A stretch of DNA of 64,000 nucleotides from an uncultured Prevotellaceae bacterium (GCA_947305005.1 CAMZCM010000007.1:1-64000); one strand, 5' to 3'. Numbered from the stretch's first letter, positions 1-11,189 are shown. The notes: generated by a model not told the origin, from the sequence alone. A program made the numbers and translations.

Positions 1-80
1 AAAGTGAAAAGTGAAAAGTGAAAAGTGAAAAGTGAAAAGTGAAAAGTGAAAAGTGAAGAGTGAAGAGTGAAGAGTGAAGA
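1..80. repeat. Heptamer tandem array (GTGAAAA)7(GTGAAGA)4
   Basis: Seven copies of GTGAAAA (4-52) run directly into four copies of GTGAAGA (53-80). The array may continue to the left of the window. The same heptamer recurs at 29354-29444 and, in two orientations, inside the altronate dehydratase gene near 16935-17012. No coding role is visible here. Confidence 0.95.
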
Positions 81-219
81 ATGGGCCGCTCATAAGATAA
101 CGTAATAACGTCATATCGATTTAACGTAATAACGAAAGCGACCACGTCATAACGAAAAAAGAACTTCTTTAATAATAAATAGTAAATAGTAAATTGTCAA
201 ATTGTAAATAACAAAAACT
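81..219. other. Leader region of cysK with short repeats
   Basis: No gene is seen. The 13-mer TAACGTAATAACG occurs at 98-110 and again at 122-134, followed by an AT-rich stretch with repeated TAAATAGTAAA and AAATTGT words up to the cysK start. No clear TAnnTTTG promoter box was found, so the cysK promoter is not assigned. Confidence 0.6.
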
Positions 220-1167
220 ATGGAAAAGATTGCAAAACAGCTGACCGAGCTCGTCGGCAACACCCCACTTCTGGAGCTCAACAAGTATTCACAGGCAAAG
301 GGTCTGGAAACCCCAGTAATTGCCAAAATAGAGTTCTTCAACCCTGGAGGAAGCGTGAAGGATCGTATCGCTCTCGCGATGATTGAGGATGCCGAGAAGA
401 AAGGTATTCTGAAACCTGGTGCCACCATCATTGAACCGACCTCAGGTAACACAGGTGTAGGTCTGGCTTTGGTAAGCGCTGTGAAAGGTTATCATCTGAT
501 CCTGACCATGCCTGAGACGATGAGCGTGGAGCGTCGTAATCTGGTGAAGGCTTATGGAGCAGAGGTGCGTCTGACCTCTGGAAAAGACGGTATGCCCGGT
601 GCTATCCGTGCGGCAGAAGAGTTGCGCAGTCAGATTCCTGGCAGCATTATCCTGCAGCAGTTCGAGAACGGCGCCAACCCTGCCAAGCACTATGCTACCA
701 CAGGTCCGGAAATATGGCGCGATACGGATGGAAAAGTAGATATCTTCATCGGAGGTGTAGGCACAGGCGGTACCATTTCTGGTACAGGTAAATACCTGAA
801 AGAACAGAACCCGAACGTGAAGATTATCGCCGTAGAGCCCAAGTCAAGCCCTGTGCTGAATGGTGGCCAGAGCGGTCCTCACAAGATTCAGGGTATCGGT
901 GCCGGCTTCGTCCCCAAGACCTACGATGCCAATGTGATAGATGAGGTTTTTGATGTAGAGAATGACGACGCCATCCGTACGGGTCGTGAAATAGCTCAAC
1001 AGGAAGGCTTGCTCGTAGGTATCTCCTCCGGTGCTGCCCTGTATGCTGCCATTCAGGTCGCCAAGCGTCCGGAGAACAAGGGAAAGAAGATTGTGGTGCT
1101 GTTGCCAGATACAGGCGAACGCTATCTCTCCACCGTTCTTTACGCCTTCGAGGATTATCCCCTGTAA
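220..1167 (+). CDS. cysK: Cysteine synthase A (O-acetylserine sulfhydrylase)
   Basis: PLP-dependent enzyme that makes cysteine from O-acetylserine and sulfide in the cytoplasm. The 315-residue length is normal for CysK. Visible motifs are the PLP lysine in NPGGSVKDR (K47), the substrate loop TSGNTG (74-79), the phosphate-binding GTGGT (181-185) and the cofactor-ring serine region GISSGAA near residue 265. The ATG at 220 follows an AT-rich leader. The serine acetyltransferase that would supply its substrate lies in this window at 7685-8605 but is not in the same operon. It converges with the YqaA-like gene, whose stop is 12 bp away. CysK is favoured over cystathionine beta-synthase because no regulatory C-terminal domain follows. 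Confidence 0.96.
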   Translation: MEKIAKQLTELVGNTPLLELNKYSQAKGLETPVIAKIEFFNPGGSVKDRIALAMIEDAEKKGILKPGATIIEPTSGNTGVGLALVSAVKGYHLILTMPETMSVERRNLVKAYGAEVRLTSGKDGMPGAIRAAEELRSQIPGSIILQQFENGANPAKHYATTGPEIWRDTDGKVDIFIGGVGTGGTISGTGKYLKEQNPNVKIIAVEPKSSPVLNGGQSGPHKIQGIGAGFVPKTYDANVIDEVFDVENDDAIRTGREIAQQEGLLVGISSGAALYAAIQVAKRPENKGKKIVVLLPDTGERYLSTVLYAFEDYPL

Positions 1168-1179
1168 ACGCTGGCATCC

Positions 1180-1620
1180 TCAGAACTGTGCCACGAAGAA
1201 GATCAGCAGGGCATAGCGAGCAGCCTTACCAATGGTAATGGTGAGGAGAGAATGCCAGGGATTCGCACGAGCGAAGCCCAGCGTTACAGCAATGACAGAA
1301 CCAAGGATTGGCAAGAAACAAAGCAGTCCTATCCAAGCACCATAGCGCTCCATCCATCGGGTGGTGCGCTTTACTTTTCCAGGATCCACATGCAGGTATT
1401 TCTCAATCCACTCCATCTTGCCCAATGTCCCTACACAATAATTGAACATGGAACCACCGACATTGCCGGCTGTCGCAAAGATGAACAGACGAACGGGCTC
1501 AAGACCGGTCAACTGCAAAGCCGTCAGAACAGCCTCGCTGCTAAAGGGAAAGACGCTGCCCGCAATAAAAGCAGCTACGAACATTCCCAAATACCCCCAA
1601 GATTCAAGCAGGCCAAGCAT
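1180..1620 (-). CDS. YqaA/DedA-family membrane protein
   Basis: Small integral membrane protein (146 aa) of the YqaA branch of the DedA/VTT superfamily, whose members are linked to lipid carrier handling. The N-terminal segment carries FIAGSVFPFSSE, a middle segment GNVGGSMFNYCVG, and the C-terminal half a re-entrant style LPILGSVIAVTLGF; these are the usual landmarks of the family. It lies 17 bp downstream of the next membrane-protein gene and is probably the last gene of the purD-side operon on the minus strand. The exact substrate cannot be read from sequence. Confidence 0.8.
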   Translation of the reverse strand: MLGLLESWGYLGMFVAAFIAGSVFPFSSEAVLTALQLTGLEPVRLFIFATAGNVGGSMFNYCVGTLGKMEWIEKYLHVDPGKVKRTTRWMERYGAWIGLLCFLPILGSVIAVTLGFARANPWHSLLTITIGKAARYALLIFFVAQF

Positions 1621-1637
1621 ACCGTTCTTTTACAAAA

Positions 1638-2645
1638 TCATTGAATAAGGGTGAAGGCCCCCACAAAGACAAATCCCAATGTGCAAAGGATGAACCAAGC
1701 ATTCGTGAGCCAAGTGTGAGTGAGCGTGAAGAAGTGAGATGCCGCAGGTGCTGTTGTCAGGATGAGCAAAGGAAACAATCTGTTGAAATAGACAGGCTGC
1801 AACAGGATCCAAATAGCAAGCACAACCTGCAAAGTCAAAATCACATTGAAACACATACGTACTTGGGTCTTGTCATTATAGCTGTTCCGAAGGTAATGAA
1901 TCAGTCCCGTCAGCCCTAATATAAAGACATAGGTGAATGCAATCATGTGTGGACGATGATGCATGACCAAAATAGCCCATCGTTCAGAGAACCCTTCTGC
2001 GAAACCACGCCAATCTGTTGTCTGAGCCAAATCCGCCATCCACTGCCAGTAAAAAGGCTGATGGAAGGGTCCTATCATGTTCGCAAGATGAGTCATGAGA
2101 GGAGTCACATCTTCGATGAAAAGCACATAAGCCAGCCAAAGCCAATAAGGGAGAAGAAGGCCCATACACCAAGCACCCAACATACGCCATGAGAGACTCC
2201 GCAAAAAGATGAGTTGGCAAAAGAGTAGAATAGGTGACAGCAACAGGATAGGAGGCCATAAAAGGCTGCCGAGAGAGAGGCATGAACTTGCGTGAAGGAT
2301 GTCTGTTGTTGCATCATATTGTTCATAACTCTTGAACAATGTGAATAACGTGGCAGCCAATAGAAAAGTCATGAGACCAGAACTGTATAGCGGATGCAGG
2401 AATCCGCACACAGCCATTAAAAACAAGAACAAGGAAGAATTCATGCGGGAGCGGACACGTAACAGCGCATTGACAGTCGTCATTTCCATAACGACATAAG
2501 CAGTCATGAAACATACCAGCAATCCTAGCAGATAATCTAAGGAAAAACCCGCTTGTGGGAACCACCATAAGATTATTGTCAGGACACATGCTACAGGCAG
2601 AGTTGCTGAACTCTCTGCGACCTTGTTTTGCAAGCGTCTTTCCAC
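1638..2645 (-). CDS. Polytopic membrane protein of unknown function (GTG start)
   Basis: A 335-residue protein with roughly nine to ten hydrophobic segments spread over its whole length and no soluble domain. I do not recognise a family motif. The reading frame opens with a GTG codon at 2643-2645, 16 bp after the purD stop, so it is probably translated with purD; the next in-frame ATG would remove the first membrane-associated residues. It sits between purD and the YqaA-like gene on the same strand. Function is not assigned; a role in envelope processes is only a guess from topology. Confidence 0.75.
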   Translation of the reverse strand: MERRLQNKVAESSATLPVACVLTIILWWFPQAGFSLDYLLGLLVCFMTAYVVMEMTTVNALLRVRSRMNSSLFLFLMAVCGFLHPLYSSGLMTFLLAATLFTLFKSYEQYDATTDILHASSCLSLGSLLWPPILLLSPILLFCQLIFLRSLSWRMLGAWCMGLLLPYWLWLAYVLFIEDVTPLMTHLANMIGPFHQPFYWQWMADLAQTTDWRGFAEGFSERWAILVMHHRPHMIAFTYVFILGLTGLIHYLRNSYNDKTQVRMCFNVILTLQVVLAIWILLQPVYFNRLFPLLILTTAPAASHFFTLTHTWLTNAWFILCTLGFVFVGAFTLIQ

Positions 2646-2661
2646 CCTTTATCTCTCGCTT

Positions 2662-3933
2662 TTAAAGGTCTGCGCCGATGTCTCTGCGGAAGTATTTGCC
2701 TTCGAACTGGATTTTCTGGGCTTCGGTAAAACTCTTGGTCAACGCCTCTGCTTTGTCTTTTCCATACGAGGAGACAGCGATGACACGTCCACCAGCAGTA
2801 ATGACTTGTCCTTCGGCGTTGAGGGCTGTGCCAGCATGGAAGACAACACTGCCTTCCACATTCTCAATGCCAGTGATGACCTTACCCTTCTCATACTTTC
2901 CAGGGTAACCACCGCTGACGAGCATCACACAAACGGCAGAGCGTGTATCAAACTCCATGGAGCGAGAGGCGAGATTGCCTTCAGCAACGCCCTCCAGTAA
3001 TTCCACGAGGTCGCTCTTGATGCGAAGCATGACGGTTTCAGTTTCCGGGTCGCCCATACGGCAATTGTATTCAATCACTTTTGGCTCTCCATTGCAGTTG
3101 ATAAGGCCAAAGAAGATGAAACCTTTGTAGTCGAGACCTTCGGCGGCAAGACCTTCGACAGTAGGACGGATGATACGATCCTCCACCTTCTGCATCCAAG
3201 CTTGATCAGCAAAAGGAACGGGTGAGACAGAACCCATACCGCCAGTGTTCAGACCAGTATCGCCTTCGCCAATACGCTTGTAGTCTTTTGCCTCTGGGAG
3301 AATCTTATAACCTTTGCCATCTGTGAGCACAAAGACAGAACACTCTATACCACTAAGGAACTCTTCAATGACCACGCGAGCAGAAGCCTGTCCGAACATA
3401 CCGCCCAGCATCTCCTTCAGTTCCTTTTGGGCTTCTTCCAAAGTGGGAAGAATAAGCACACCTTTTCCGGCACAGAGGCCGTCAGCCTTCAGCACATAAG
3501 GAGGCTGAAGGGTATTCAGGAAGTCCAGACCTTCTTGAAGGTGTTTGCCATCGAAAGTTTGATAAGCGGCTGTCGGGATGTTGTGACGCTGCATAAAACC
3601 TTTGGCAAAGTCCTTGGAGCCTTCGAGCTGTGCAGCGGCTTTGGAAGGACCAATGACAGGAATCTGCTGAAGAGCTGCATCATCACGGAAGAAATCATAG
3701 ATGCCTTTGACCAGCGGGTCTTCAGGACCTACCACGACCATATCAATCTTATTGGCCAAAACGAAAGCACGGATGCCTTCGAAGTCATCAGCTTTCAGGG
3801 GGACATTCTCCCCCACCCCTTTTGTTCCAGCGTTACCGGGGGCGATATAGAGTTTCTCAATCTTGGGCGACTGTGCTATTTTCCATGCGAGGGCATGCTC
3901 ACGGCCGCCACTGCCAAGTAATAAGAGTTTCAT
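2662..3933 (-). CDS. purD: Phosphoribosylamine-glycine ligase
   Basis: ATP-grasp ligase that makes glycinamide ribonucleotide, the second step of purine synthesis. The 423-residue length fits PurD. The N-terminal Rossmann-like start [16 protein letters not shown] is diagnostic, followed by the [16 protein letters not shown] segment, the ATP-grasp core ([12 protein letters not shown], about residues 150-160) and the metal-binding end [14 protein letters not shown]. It is read with the upstream peptidase gene (13 bp gap) and the downstream membrane protein. No purine riboswitch or operator was seen in the short gap. Confidence 0.96.
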   Translation of the reverse strand: MKLLLLGSGGREHALAWKIAQSPKIEKLYIAPGNAGTKGVGENVPLKADDFEGIRAFVLANKIDMVVVGPEDPLVKGIYDFFRDDAALQQIPVIGPSKAAAQLEGSKDFAKGFMQRHNIPTAAYQTFDGKHLQEGLDFLNTLQPPYVLKADGLCAGKGVLILPTLEEAQKELKEMLGGMFGQASARVVIEEFLSGIECSVFVLTDGKGYKILPEAKDYKRIGEGDTGLNTGGMGSVSPVPFADQAWMQKVEDRIIRPTVEGLAAEGLDYKGFIFFGLINCNGEPKVIEYNCRMGDPETETVMLRIKSDLVELLEGVAEGNLASRSMEFDTRSAVCVMLVSGGYPGKYEKGKVITGIENVEGSVVFHAGTALNAEGQVITAGGRVIAVSSYGKDKAEALTKSFTEAQKIQFEGKYFRRDIGADL

Positions 3934-3946
3934 TGCTATGTATTTG

Positions 3947-6151
3947 TTATTTTAGATAGTCTTCAAAGTAACGAGTAATGCGCTCATGCAGATGCACTTG
4001 GTCGGTACCGAACATGTTGTGCCCACCGCCTGGATAGGTGAAGAGATCAGGCTGTGTTCCAGCATCGATACAGGCGCGGATGAAGGAAAGGGTGTGCTGA
4101 GGCACGCAAGTGGGATCGTTGTAACCCAGGATGATCTGCAGACGACCTTTCAGGTTCTTGGCTTTAGGCAGAAGGCTACTGGAGGCGTAGCCTTCAGGGT
4201 TTTCGTCGGGACGATCCATATAGCGCTCTCCATACATCACTTCATAATATTTCCAATCGATGACGGGCCCACCAGCAACACCCACCTTGAACACATCAGG
4301 ATAGGAACACATCAGGTTGGTGGTCATGAAGCCGCCAAAGCTCCAACCATGTACACCAAGACGATCTGCATCAACGTAAGGCAACGATTTTAAAAACTCT
4401 ACGCCCTTGATCTGGTCCTTCATCTCCTCATCGCCAAGGTGACGGAAGGTGGCCTGTTCAAACTTCAAGCCACGATATTGTGAGCCGCGATTGTCGAGCA
4501 CGAAGACCACGTAGCCCAACTGAGCCATATAAATCTCCCAGCCACGATAAGCATAGCCACGGGATGCCTGCACATTGTGAGCGTGAGGACCGCCATAGAC
4601 ATAGACAACGGTAGGATATTTCTTCGTGGGATCGAAGTCCACGGGCTTGAGCAAACGATAATACAGATCTGTTGTACCATCAGCAGCCTTGATGCTTCCG
4701 CTTGTAATTTCAGGAACAGCATAGTCTTTCCATGGATCGTCGGCTGTCAGGAGGTTCGTGCTCTTTCCTGTCTTGGTATCTGTGAGTTCCACACGACGGG
4801 CTATAGTAGGAGAGCTATAAGTATCGAAGAGCTGCACACCAGAAGTACTCAAAGAAGCACTATGAACGCCATCGTTGGCAGAAAGCAATGAGAGTTTCTT
4901 GGTTTTTCCCGCAATTTTGACGCTATGAATGGTAGCCTTAAGCGGATGAGTTACATTGCCAACGAATAAGGCGCTCTTCTCTTTCTCGTTAAAACCAAGA
5001 AAGTCCCGGATTTCAAACTCACCGGGCGTAAGCGAACTGACAGCCACATGGTCACAGGCTGTTCCTCCGCCCTCAGCGTCTCTCCACTCAGGATAGACAG
5101 ACTTCTTGAAATCCAAAAGATACAGATGGTTCCAGTTGTCGCGACGACTTTGCATCACCGCTTTGGAGGCATCCCAAGGCAAGAACACCAGCGTGTTCAT
5201 CGGTTCCACATATTTGGGATGTTTCTCTTCCAAGATGGGTTCAGCCTCTTTGGCACCCGTCGTTGCATCGTAGCCATAGAGCTGCATAAAGTTCTGGTCA
5301 CGATTGAGCTCAAAGACATAGAGCTTGCGTGCATCAGGCGACCATGAAAGGTTGGTCATATAATCCGTCTTGGGCTTCGGATTCTGCAACCAAATTGTCT
5401 TGCCGGTAGGCACATCGAAGACAGCAACGCTGACATCCTCGCTCTCCTCGCCTGCCATGGGGTATTTATCTACATAGGTGGCAGCGATGCGCTGGGTGAT
5501 ATCAACTTGCGGATAGCTGGGTATGCGGCTCTGATCTTTCTTGTAGAATGCCAGTCGTTGTCCGTCGGGGCTCCAGAACAAACCGCTGCTGATGCCGAAC
5601 TCATCACGGCTGACGCTATGACCATAGACAATGTCATCGTTGCCGTCCGTGGTCAACTGAATGCGATTTCCATCAGCGGTCTGCACAAAGACATTGCTGC
5701 CTATGCAGTAAGCCATATTGCGACTCTTCTCATTCCACACGAGTTCTGATGCGCCCTCTTGAATAGCGCCTCGCCATACGACAGATTTCTTCTGGAAGTC
5801 AATCAAGATGATTTCCTTTGGAGTCTGCACCTTCACGATGGATTGGTCGGCATAGGGGAAGGTCACGTTGGAGCATGTGCGAATGATTTTCTCGCCCAAG
5901 ATGGCGTTAAGGTCGTCAGACTTAAAAAGAAAATCAGACGTAGAACCCTTGCGAAGGTCCTTAACACCTTCAACGCTCTGTTCCATGGGTACATCGCCCC
6001 ACCATGTGGTAAACATATACTTCGGCTGCAGGTTCCAGAATGTGGAGCCTCCACCGAGCAGGTCATTGAGCGTAAAACTTTTTTTCGTGTTCTGTGCCAT
6101 TACAAAGGTGGCGGTCAATAATGCAATTGAGAATATAAGAGCCTTTTTCAT
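3947..6151 (-). CDS. DPP-IV-type S9 prolyl peptidase, exported
   Basis: Serine peptidase of family S9B expected to remove X-Pro or X-Ala dipeptides in the periplasm. A signal peptide ([20 protein letters not shown]) is followed by a beta-propeller of about 450 residues containing the RDEFGI segment that supplies the N-terminus-binding glutamate. The C-terminal alpha/beta hydrolase has the triad S604 (GWSFGG), D679 (GYNDPTC) and H711 (GGGHNMFG). Length (734 aa) is normal. It precedes purD by 13 bp on the same strand. Exact dipeptide preference (DPP4 against related DPPs) is inferred from the propeller motif only. Confidence 0.92.
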   Translation of the reverse strand: MKKALIFSIALLTATFVMAQNTKKSFTLNDLLGGGSTFWNLQPKYMFTTWWGDVPMEQSVEGVKDLRKGSTSDFLFKSDDLNAILGEKIIRTCSNVTFPYADQSIVKVQTPKEIILIDFQKKSVVWRGAIQEGASELVWNEKSRNMAYCIGSNVFVQTADGNRIQLTTDGNDDIVYGHSVSRDEFGISSGLFWSPDGQRLAFYKKDQSRIPSYPQVDITQRIAATYVDKYPMAGEESEDVSVAVFDVPTGKTIWLQNPKPKTDYMTNLSWSPDARKLYVFELNRDQNFMQLYGYDATTGAKEAEPILEEKHPKYVEPMNTLVFLPWDASKAVMQSRRDNWNHLYLLDFKKSVYPEWRDAEGGGTACDHVAVSSLTPGEFEIRDFLGFNEKEKSALFVGNVTHPLKATIHSVKIAGKTKKLSLLSANDGVHSASLSTSGVQLFDTYSSPTIARRVELTDTKTGKSTNLLTADDPWKDYAVPEITSGSIKAADGTTDLYYRLLKPVDFDPTKKYPTVVYVYGGPHAHNVQASRGYAYRGWEIYMAQLGYVVFVLDNRGSQYRGLKFEQATFRHLGDEEMKDQIKGVEFLKSLPYVDADRLGVHGWSFGGFMTTNLMCSYPDVFKVGVAGGPVIDWKYYEVMYGERYMDRPDENPEGYASSSLLPKAKNLKGRLQIILGYNDPTCVPQHTLSFIRACIDAGTQPDLFTYPGGGHNMFGTDQVHLHERITRYFEDYLK

Positions 6152-6172
6152 GCGTTGAAATGTGTAGTGGAT

Positions 6173-7684
6173 TCAATCATCGTTGTCTTCACGTCCTCCA
6201 AAGAAGCGGCGGCGGGCTTCTTGGCGTGCAGCGCGGTTATTACCTTTCGGACGGTAGTCTCCACGTTTTCCGCCAAAGCCTCCATGGCGTTCTCCATCGC
6301 GCCGTCTGTCTTCATTATCTCCTCCTCCGCGGCGACCTTTGAAACCATCACCTTTGGAATACTTATTAAAGCGGTGATCGTCCTCTCTGTCCTCGTTGTC
6401 GAATCGGTGATTACGTTTGTCAGAGAACGGTTGTTGCTCACCCTTGAAAGAATCGCGTTTCTGCTTAAAACGGTGCTTTTGTCCCATTTCTCGACGTTCT
6501 GCATCCGTCTTGATGGTGCCACCAGCAGCACGGTGTTCGTTCAGACGTCCGTTGAAAAGGACATATTTGCGGAGCTCACACTCCAATGAGCCATTATATA
6601 AAGGTGTCTTCAAAGACGGCTTCAAACCAATCTGTTCAAAGCACTCCTCGCGGTAACTGAGAATCCACGCCTCACCACCTGTGAACTCGCGTTTCAGTTT
6701 CTGTCCGATTGTCTTGTACAAACCAAGCAAATCAGGGGTGGAAATACGTTCGCCGTAGGGGGGATTCGTGATGATGAGTGTCTTGCCTTGTTCGCTATCG
6801 GTAGGCAACAGAGGTGTCTTTGTGAAATCTGCTTCTTCTATCGTGATTTCCTTGGCAAGTCCAGCGGCTTTGATGTTACGTCTGGCAATACCTATAGCCT
6901 TCGGGTCGATATCACGACCAATGATGCGATGGTTGAATTCTCGTTCATTGCTATCATCGTTATAGACCTTTTCCAAGAGGTCGCGGTCGAAGTCCGTCCA
7001 CTTCTCAAAAGCATAACCCTGACGGAAAACACCGGGTGCAATACCTCGGGCGATAAGAGCAGCCTCTATGCACAAGGTGCCGCTACCACAGAAGGGGTCA
7101 AGGAAATCTGTATCACCACGCCAACCGGTCATCAGGATAATACCCGCAGCCAAGACCTCATTGAGAGGGGCTGCTACTGTTTCCTGTCGGTAGCCACGAC
7201 GATGAAGGCTCTCACCGCTACTGTCAAGGGCAAGGGTGGCGTCATAGTCGGAGATATGGATATGAAGTTGGATGTCCGGATTTGAGACGCTGACATTGGG
7301 GCGACTTCCTGTCTTTTCGCGGAACTGGTCAGCAATCGCGTCCTTTACTTTATACGCAACGAACTTCGAATGGTGAAACTCCGGTGAAAAGACCACACTA
7401 TCGACAGCGAAAGTGGTATCGGTTGAGAGATATTCTGTCCAGTCGATGCTTTTGACAGCATTATACACGTCATCAGCACTCTTTGCCTTAAAATGCTTAA
7501 TGGGTTTCAGTATACGGATAGCCGTACGCAGACAGAAGTTAGCTCTGTACATCATTTCCTTGTCACCGGTGAAAGTGACCATACGGCGTCCAATCTGAAT
7601 ATCGCTGGCACCTAATTCTGTGAGTTCTTGTGCCAACAGGGGCTCAAGACCTTGAAAAGTCTTGGCAATGAGTTCAGTTGTCAT
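6173..7684 (-). CDS. THUMP-domain rRNA/tRNA guanine N2-methyltransferase (RlmL-like)
   Basis: SAM-dependent RNA methyltransferase, probably acting on 23S rRNA as RlmL does. An N-terminal ferredoxin-like/THUMP region covers about residues 1-160. The Rossmann methyltransferase core has DPFCGSGTLCIEAAL for SAM binding and the catalytic NPPYGERIS motif for base amino methylation. Residues from about 395 to 503 form a strongly charged low-complexity tail rich in Arg, Gly and Asp (GGFGGKRGDYRPKG and similar), which looks like an RNA-binding extension. Its start codon abuts the stop of the serine acetyltransferase gene, so the two are co-transcribed. Confidence 0.88.
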   Translation of the reverse strand: MTTELIAKTFQGLEPLLAQELTELGASDIQIGRRMVTFTGDKEMMYRANFCLRTAIRILKPIKHFKAKSADDVYNAVKSIDWTEYLSTDTTFAVDSVVFSPEFHHSKFVAYKVKDAIADQFREKTGSRPNVSVSNPDIQLHIHISDYDATLALDSSGESLHRRGYRQETVAAPLNEVLAAGIILMTGWRGDTDFLDPFCGSGTLCIEAALIARGIAPGVFRQGYAFEKWTDFDRDLLEKVYNDDSNEREFNHRIIGRDIDPKAIGIARRNIKAAGLAKEITIEEADFTKTPLLPTDSEQGKTLIITNPPYGERISTPDLLGLYKTIGQKLKREFTGGEAWILSYREECFEQIGLKPSLKTPLYNGSLECELRKYVLFNGRLNEHRAAGGTIKTDAERREMGQKHRFKQKRDSFKGEQQPFSDKRNHRFDNEDREDDHRFNKYSKGDGFKGRRGGGDNEDRRRDGERHGGFGGKRGDYRPKGNNRAARQEARRRFFGGREDNDD

Positions 7685-8605
7685 TTATCTTCTATATTTG
7701 TTCTGAAGGATTCTCTTTCCAGGTTCTACATCCTCTGTCACCCAGATGTTACCGCCGATGACGGCATCATGACCAATCGTGATGCGACCCAGAATGGTTG
7801 AGTTAGAATATACAATAACATTATCTTCGAGGATGGGGTGACGCGGGATTCCCTTGATGGGGTTTCCGTCGCTGTCAACGGGGAAGCTTTTGGCACCGAG
7901 TGTTACACCTTGATAGAGTTTCACGTTGTTGCCAATGATACAAGTAGCTCCGATGACGACACCCGTTCCATGATCAATGGTGAAATGATGACCAATGGTG
8001 GCAGCAGGGTGAATATCAATACCCGTTTCGCTATGTGCCATCTCTGTGATGATACGAGGAATAAGAGGTACACCCAGTATCAACAATTCATGAGCAACAC
8101 GATAGTTCGTGACCGCCTTGATGACAGGATAGCACGAGATGACTTCACCGTAGCTCTCAGCTGCAGGGTCGCCCAGATAAGCAGCTTCCACATCAGTGGC
8201 TAATGTCTGACGGAGGTCCGGCAGACGTTTGATGAAAGCTTGAGCAAGCTCACTGGCTTTCCGACGGCGCGTATCTTGTGCTGAAGCATAGGTGTTGCCA
8301 TAATCTTCCACCTCGCCCCAACCTGTAGAGAAACACAGGCCGGCCTGTATCTGTTCACACAACAGGACATAGAGGCGCTCAAGAGCGATGCCAATATGAA
8401 AAATCAGGTTTTGGTTATTGACATTGTTCTTCCCATAGAACCCAGGGAAGATAATACTGCGGCACAAATCCATTGCCTCAGCCAATTCCGGCTGAGAAGG
8501 CAATGGGTCACCGTCCCGATGTTCGTGGAACAGGCCGCATAACGACTGAGGGTTGGCCAACTCCGTAGCCACCGTCGTCAATAGCGTTTGCGTAGAACGA
8601 TTCAT
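7685..8605 (-). CDS. cysE: Serine O-acetyltransferase (EpsC/CysE family)
   Basis: Makes O-acetylserine for CysK. An N-terminal helical region of about 180 residues precedes a left-handed beta-helix built of hexapeptide repeats (IDIHPAATIGHHFTIDHGTG onward, residues about 190-290). The catalytic Asp-His pair lies in the IDHGTG segment. The protein ends in NKYRR without the C-terminal isoleucine that docks into CysK in enteric bacteria, so complex formation should not be assumed. The start is fixed by a TAccTTTG box on the minus strand at 8614-8621, giving an almost leaderless mRNA. It is first in a two-gene operon with the RlmL-like gene. Confidence 0.88.
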   Translation of the reverse strand: MNRSTQTLLTTVATELANPQSLCGLFHEHRDGDPLPSQPELAEAMDLCRSIIFPGFYGKNNVNNQNLIFHIGIALERLYVLLCEQIQAGLCFSTGWGEVEDYGNTYASAQDTRRRKASELAQAFIKRLPDLRQTLATDVEAAYLGDPAAESYGEVISCYPVIKAVTNYRVAHELLILGVPLIPRIITEMAHSETGIDIHPAATIGHHFTIDHGTGVVIGATCIIGNNVKLYQGVTLGAKSFPVDSDGNPIKGIPRHPILEDNVIVYSNSTILGRITIGHDAVIGGNIWVTEDVEPGKRILQNKYRR

Positions 8606-8613
8606 TTGCGGGA

Positions 8614-8621
8614 CAAAGGTA
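8614..8621 (-). promoter_or_regulatory. -7 box of the cysE promoter
   Basis: TACCTTTG on the minus strand, eight bases before the cysE start codon. With the usual Bacteroidota geometry transcription would begin within one or two bases of the ATG. Confidence 0.65.
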
Positions 8622-8673
8622 CGTATTATTTGCGACTTACAACAGATGATTTGTAAAGATTAACACTCATGTT

Positions 8674-8704
8674 TTTGCACGGTACTAGCTTTTGGTTACC
8701 TTTG
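8674..8704 (+). promoter_or_regulatory. Promoter of the GH95/L-galactose operon
   Basis: TTTG at 8674-8677 and TACCTTTG at 8697-8704 separated by 19 bp, an exact match to the Bacteroidota -33/-7 promoter. The leader from here to the GH95 start is about 55 nt. No convincing operator palindrome was found around it. Confidence 0.8.
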
Positions 8705-8761
8705 CGCGCATTATTAGAAATCTTGGTAGATTAGGAACACTTATTTGAGACTCATTTTTCT

Positions 8762-11176
8762 ATGAAAAAACTATTCATTCTCCTGTGCCTGTTCAAGGCT
8801 GTCTTTTCGTATGCACAGACACCCTCTTCATCTATTCTTCGATATTACAAACCCGCAAAAGAATGGGTAGAAGCACTACCTGTTGGCAACGGTCATATCG
8901 GCGCCATGATTTATGGAGGTGTTGACTGTGAAGAGATCCAGCTGAATGAAGGTTCTTTCTGGGGTGGCGGGCCGCATCGTAATGATGCAGAACATGCTGT
9001 GGACTCTCTTGAGCGTGTAAGAGGGCTTGTCTTTGCAGGCAAGAGCATGCAAGCACAGCGGTTGATGGAACGTACGTTCATGACCGGACGTAATGGCATG
9101 CCGTATCAGACATTGGGTAGTTTATTGATTGAGGGCTTGCGTCCCATGGGCGATGTTCGTGACTATGAGCGACGCTTGGATCTATCAAAAGCAGTCGCCA
9201 CTACACAATGGACGGACACAGAAGGAATCACTTATACCCGTGAGGTGTTGTCGTCACTTTCGAACCGTGTTGTTGCTATTCATCTTACCGCCTCACAAGC
9301 CGGACGCCTCAGTTTCCGTTTACGCTTCATTTCTCCCTTGAACATAGAGCGTAGTCATAATGAAACAGGTCTTGTTATGACAGGACAGGGGCGTGATCAT
9401 GAAGGTGTTAAGGGAGTCGTAAAAATGCAGACTGAGGCACGTGTGCGGGCCATTGGTGGTGAGCAAACGTTGACAGACAGCACACTGACCGTTACAAATG
9501 CGACTGAAGCTATTATTTATATAGGTGCAGCCACGAATTTCGTTAACTATCATGACGTGTCTGCCAACCCGGCTGAGCGTGTTAAAGCGATGTTAGATGA
9601 CGCGACAGATATTCAGTGGTCACAACTACGCAATGCTCACACTTCTGCTTATCGCCAATATTATGATCGTGTAGGTCTTTCTCTCAACGGAAGTCCTGCA
9701 GAAGTTGATACAATGCAGACAGATCGTCGTGTCGTTCGCTTTGCCCACGGAGGAGCGGATCCTGCATTAGCAGCTTTGATGTTTAATTATGGCCGTTATT
9801 TGCTCATCTCTACCTCTCAGCCAGGTGGACAATGCGCAGGATTACAAGGACTATGGAACAAGGATTTACTAGCTCCGTGGGATGGGAAATACACCATCAA
9901 CATCAATGCAGAAATGAATTACTGGCCTGCTGAAGTCTGTAATCTTAGCGAATTGGCAGAACCTCTCTTTAACTTGATTCACGATCTTAGTGAGACGGGA
10001 CGTGAGACGGCTCGTAATATGTACGGCGCTCGTGGTTGGATGGCTCACCACAATACAGATATCTGGCGTTCTACGGGTATGGTGGATGGTCCTTTCTGGG
10101 GCGCTTGGCCTATGGGTGGTGCTTGGTTAACCACTCACCTATGGGAGCACTATCTCTTTACTGCAGACCTCGCATTTCTTGCTGAGGCTTACCCTGTGAT
10201 GCGCGGATCCGCAGAGTTCTTGTTGTCATTCTTAATCAAGCATCCCAAATACGGCTGGCTTGTCACTTGTCCTTCTGTCTCGCCTGAGCATGGCCCCAAC
10301 GCAGAGTTCGGAGGCGCTTCCGTGTGTGCAGGTCCCACAATGGATACACAAATTGTTCGCGATGTCTTTTCGCAGACGATGGAAGCGGCGAATATCTTAG
10401 GTATTGATCAGGCTTTTGCAGACTCCCTTTCACAAGCTTATGATCAGTTACCCCCTATGCAAATCGGACATCTCGGCCAGTTACAGGAATGGTTAGAGGA
10501 TGTTGATGGCATAGATGACCATCACCGTCATGTCTCACATCTTTATGGCCTTTATCCCAGTAACCAAATATCCGCATCATTGACACCAGAAGTCTGGCGT
10601 GCTTGCCGCACCAGTCTCATCTATCGTGGCGATGATGCGACGGGTTGGAGTATCGGTTGGAAGTTGAACATGTGGGCTCGTCTGTTAGACGGCAATCACG
10701 CTTATACGATGATTCGTACGCTCCTGAGTCTATTGCCCAGCGACCGTGTTCGGAATCTGTTCCCTGTGGGTCGTGTTTATCCCAATCTCTTTGATGCTCA
10801 TCCACCTTTCCAAATTGATGGCAACTTCGGTTTTACGGCTGGTGTAGCAGAGATGTTGCTTCAAAGCCATGAAGGTTTTCTGCGTTTGTTGCCCGCTTTG
10901 CCTGATGCCTGGCCTGATGGAGAAATCTGCGGTCTGCGTGCCCGTGGTGGATTTGAGGTTGGTGTCAAATGGCAGCAAGGCATCATGAAACAAGCGTCCA
11001 TCAAGAGTTTATTAGGTGGCGATGTTCAGGTTCAATTGCCTGCAGGTATAGACAAGAACCATCTGAAAGTCGTTGCAACTGATGGGTCTTCTATTCCGTT
11101 CCATTTCACACCTGCCGGGCAGGTAGAGTTCGAGACAAAGAAAGATTCGACATATTTCATTCATGTAACTAACTAA
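8762..11176 (+). CDS. GH95 glycosidase, probable alpha-L-galactosidase
   Basis: Exported glycoside hydrolase of family 95 (804 aa) with signal peptide [20 protein letters not shown] beta-sandwich N-domain (about 25-270) precedes an (alpha/alpha)6 barrel and a C-terminal beta domain. Conserved catalytic motifs are NINAEMNYW (N380, N382), SPEHGP (E509, likely general acid) and FQIDGNFGF (D686). Two residues before N380 is Thr378; as I recall, GH95 alpha-L-fucosidases have His here while a characterised Bacteroides alpha-L-galactosidase has Thr. The downstream genes form an L-galactose oxidation route, which supports L-galactosidase over fucosidase. It is the first gene of the operon and is 13 bp from the aldo-keto reductase. 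Specificity remains an inference. Confidence 0.88.
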   Translation: MKKLFILLCLFKAVFSYAQTPSSSILRYYKPAKEWVEALPVGNGHIGAMIYGGVDCEEIQLNEGSFWGGGPHRNDAEHAVDSLERVRGLVFAGKSMQAQRLMERTFMTGRNGMPYQTLGSLLIEGLRPMGDVRDYERRLDLSKAVATTQWTDTEGITYTREVLSSLSNRVVAIHLTASQAGRLSFRLRFISPLNIERSHNETGLVMTGQGRDHEGVKGVVKMQTEARVRAIGGEQTLTDSTLTVTNATEAIIYIGAATNFVNYHDVSANPAERVKAMLDDATDIQWSQLRNAHTSAYRQYYDRVGLSLNGSPAEVDTMQTDRRVVRFAHGGADPALAALMFNYGRYLLISTSQPGGQCAGLQGLWNKDLLAPWDGKYTININAEMNYWPAEVCNLSELAEPLFNLIHDLSETGRETARNMYGARGWMAHHNTDIWRSTGMVDGPFWGAWPMGGAWLTTHLWEHYLFTADLAFLAEAYPVMRGSAEFLLSFLIKHPKYGWLVTCPSVSPEHGPNAEFGGASVCAGPTMDTQIVRDVFSQTMEAANILGIDQAFADSLSQAYDQLPPMQIGHLGQLQEWLEDVDGIDDHHRHVSHLYGLYPSNQISASLTPEVWRACRTSLIYRGDDATGWSIGWKLNMWARLLDGNHAYTMIRTLLSLLPSDRVRNLFPVGRVYPNLFDAHPPFQIDGNFGFTAGVAEMLLQSHEGFLRLLPALPDAWPDGEICGLRARGGFEVGVKWQQGIMKQASIKSLLGGDVQVQLPAGIDKNHLKVVATDGSSIPFHFTPAGQVEFETKKDSTYFIHVTN

Positions 11177-11189
11177 TTAAAGCATAACA

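Noticed and set aside
824..1177. 117-codon minus-strand frame in cysK
   Set aside because: Shadow of cysK; Arg/His/Trp-rich composition typical of antisense frames.
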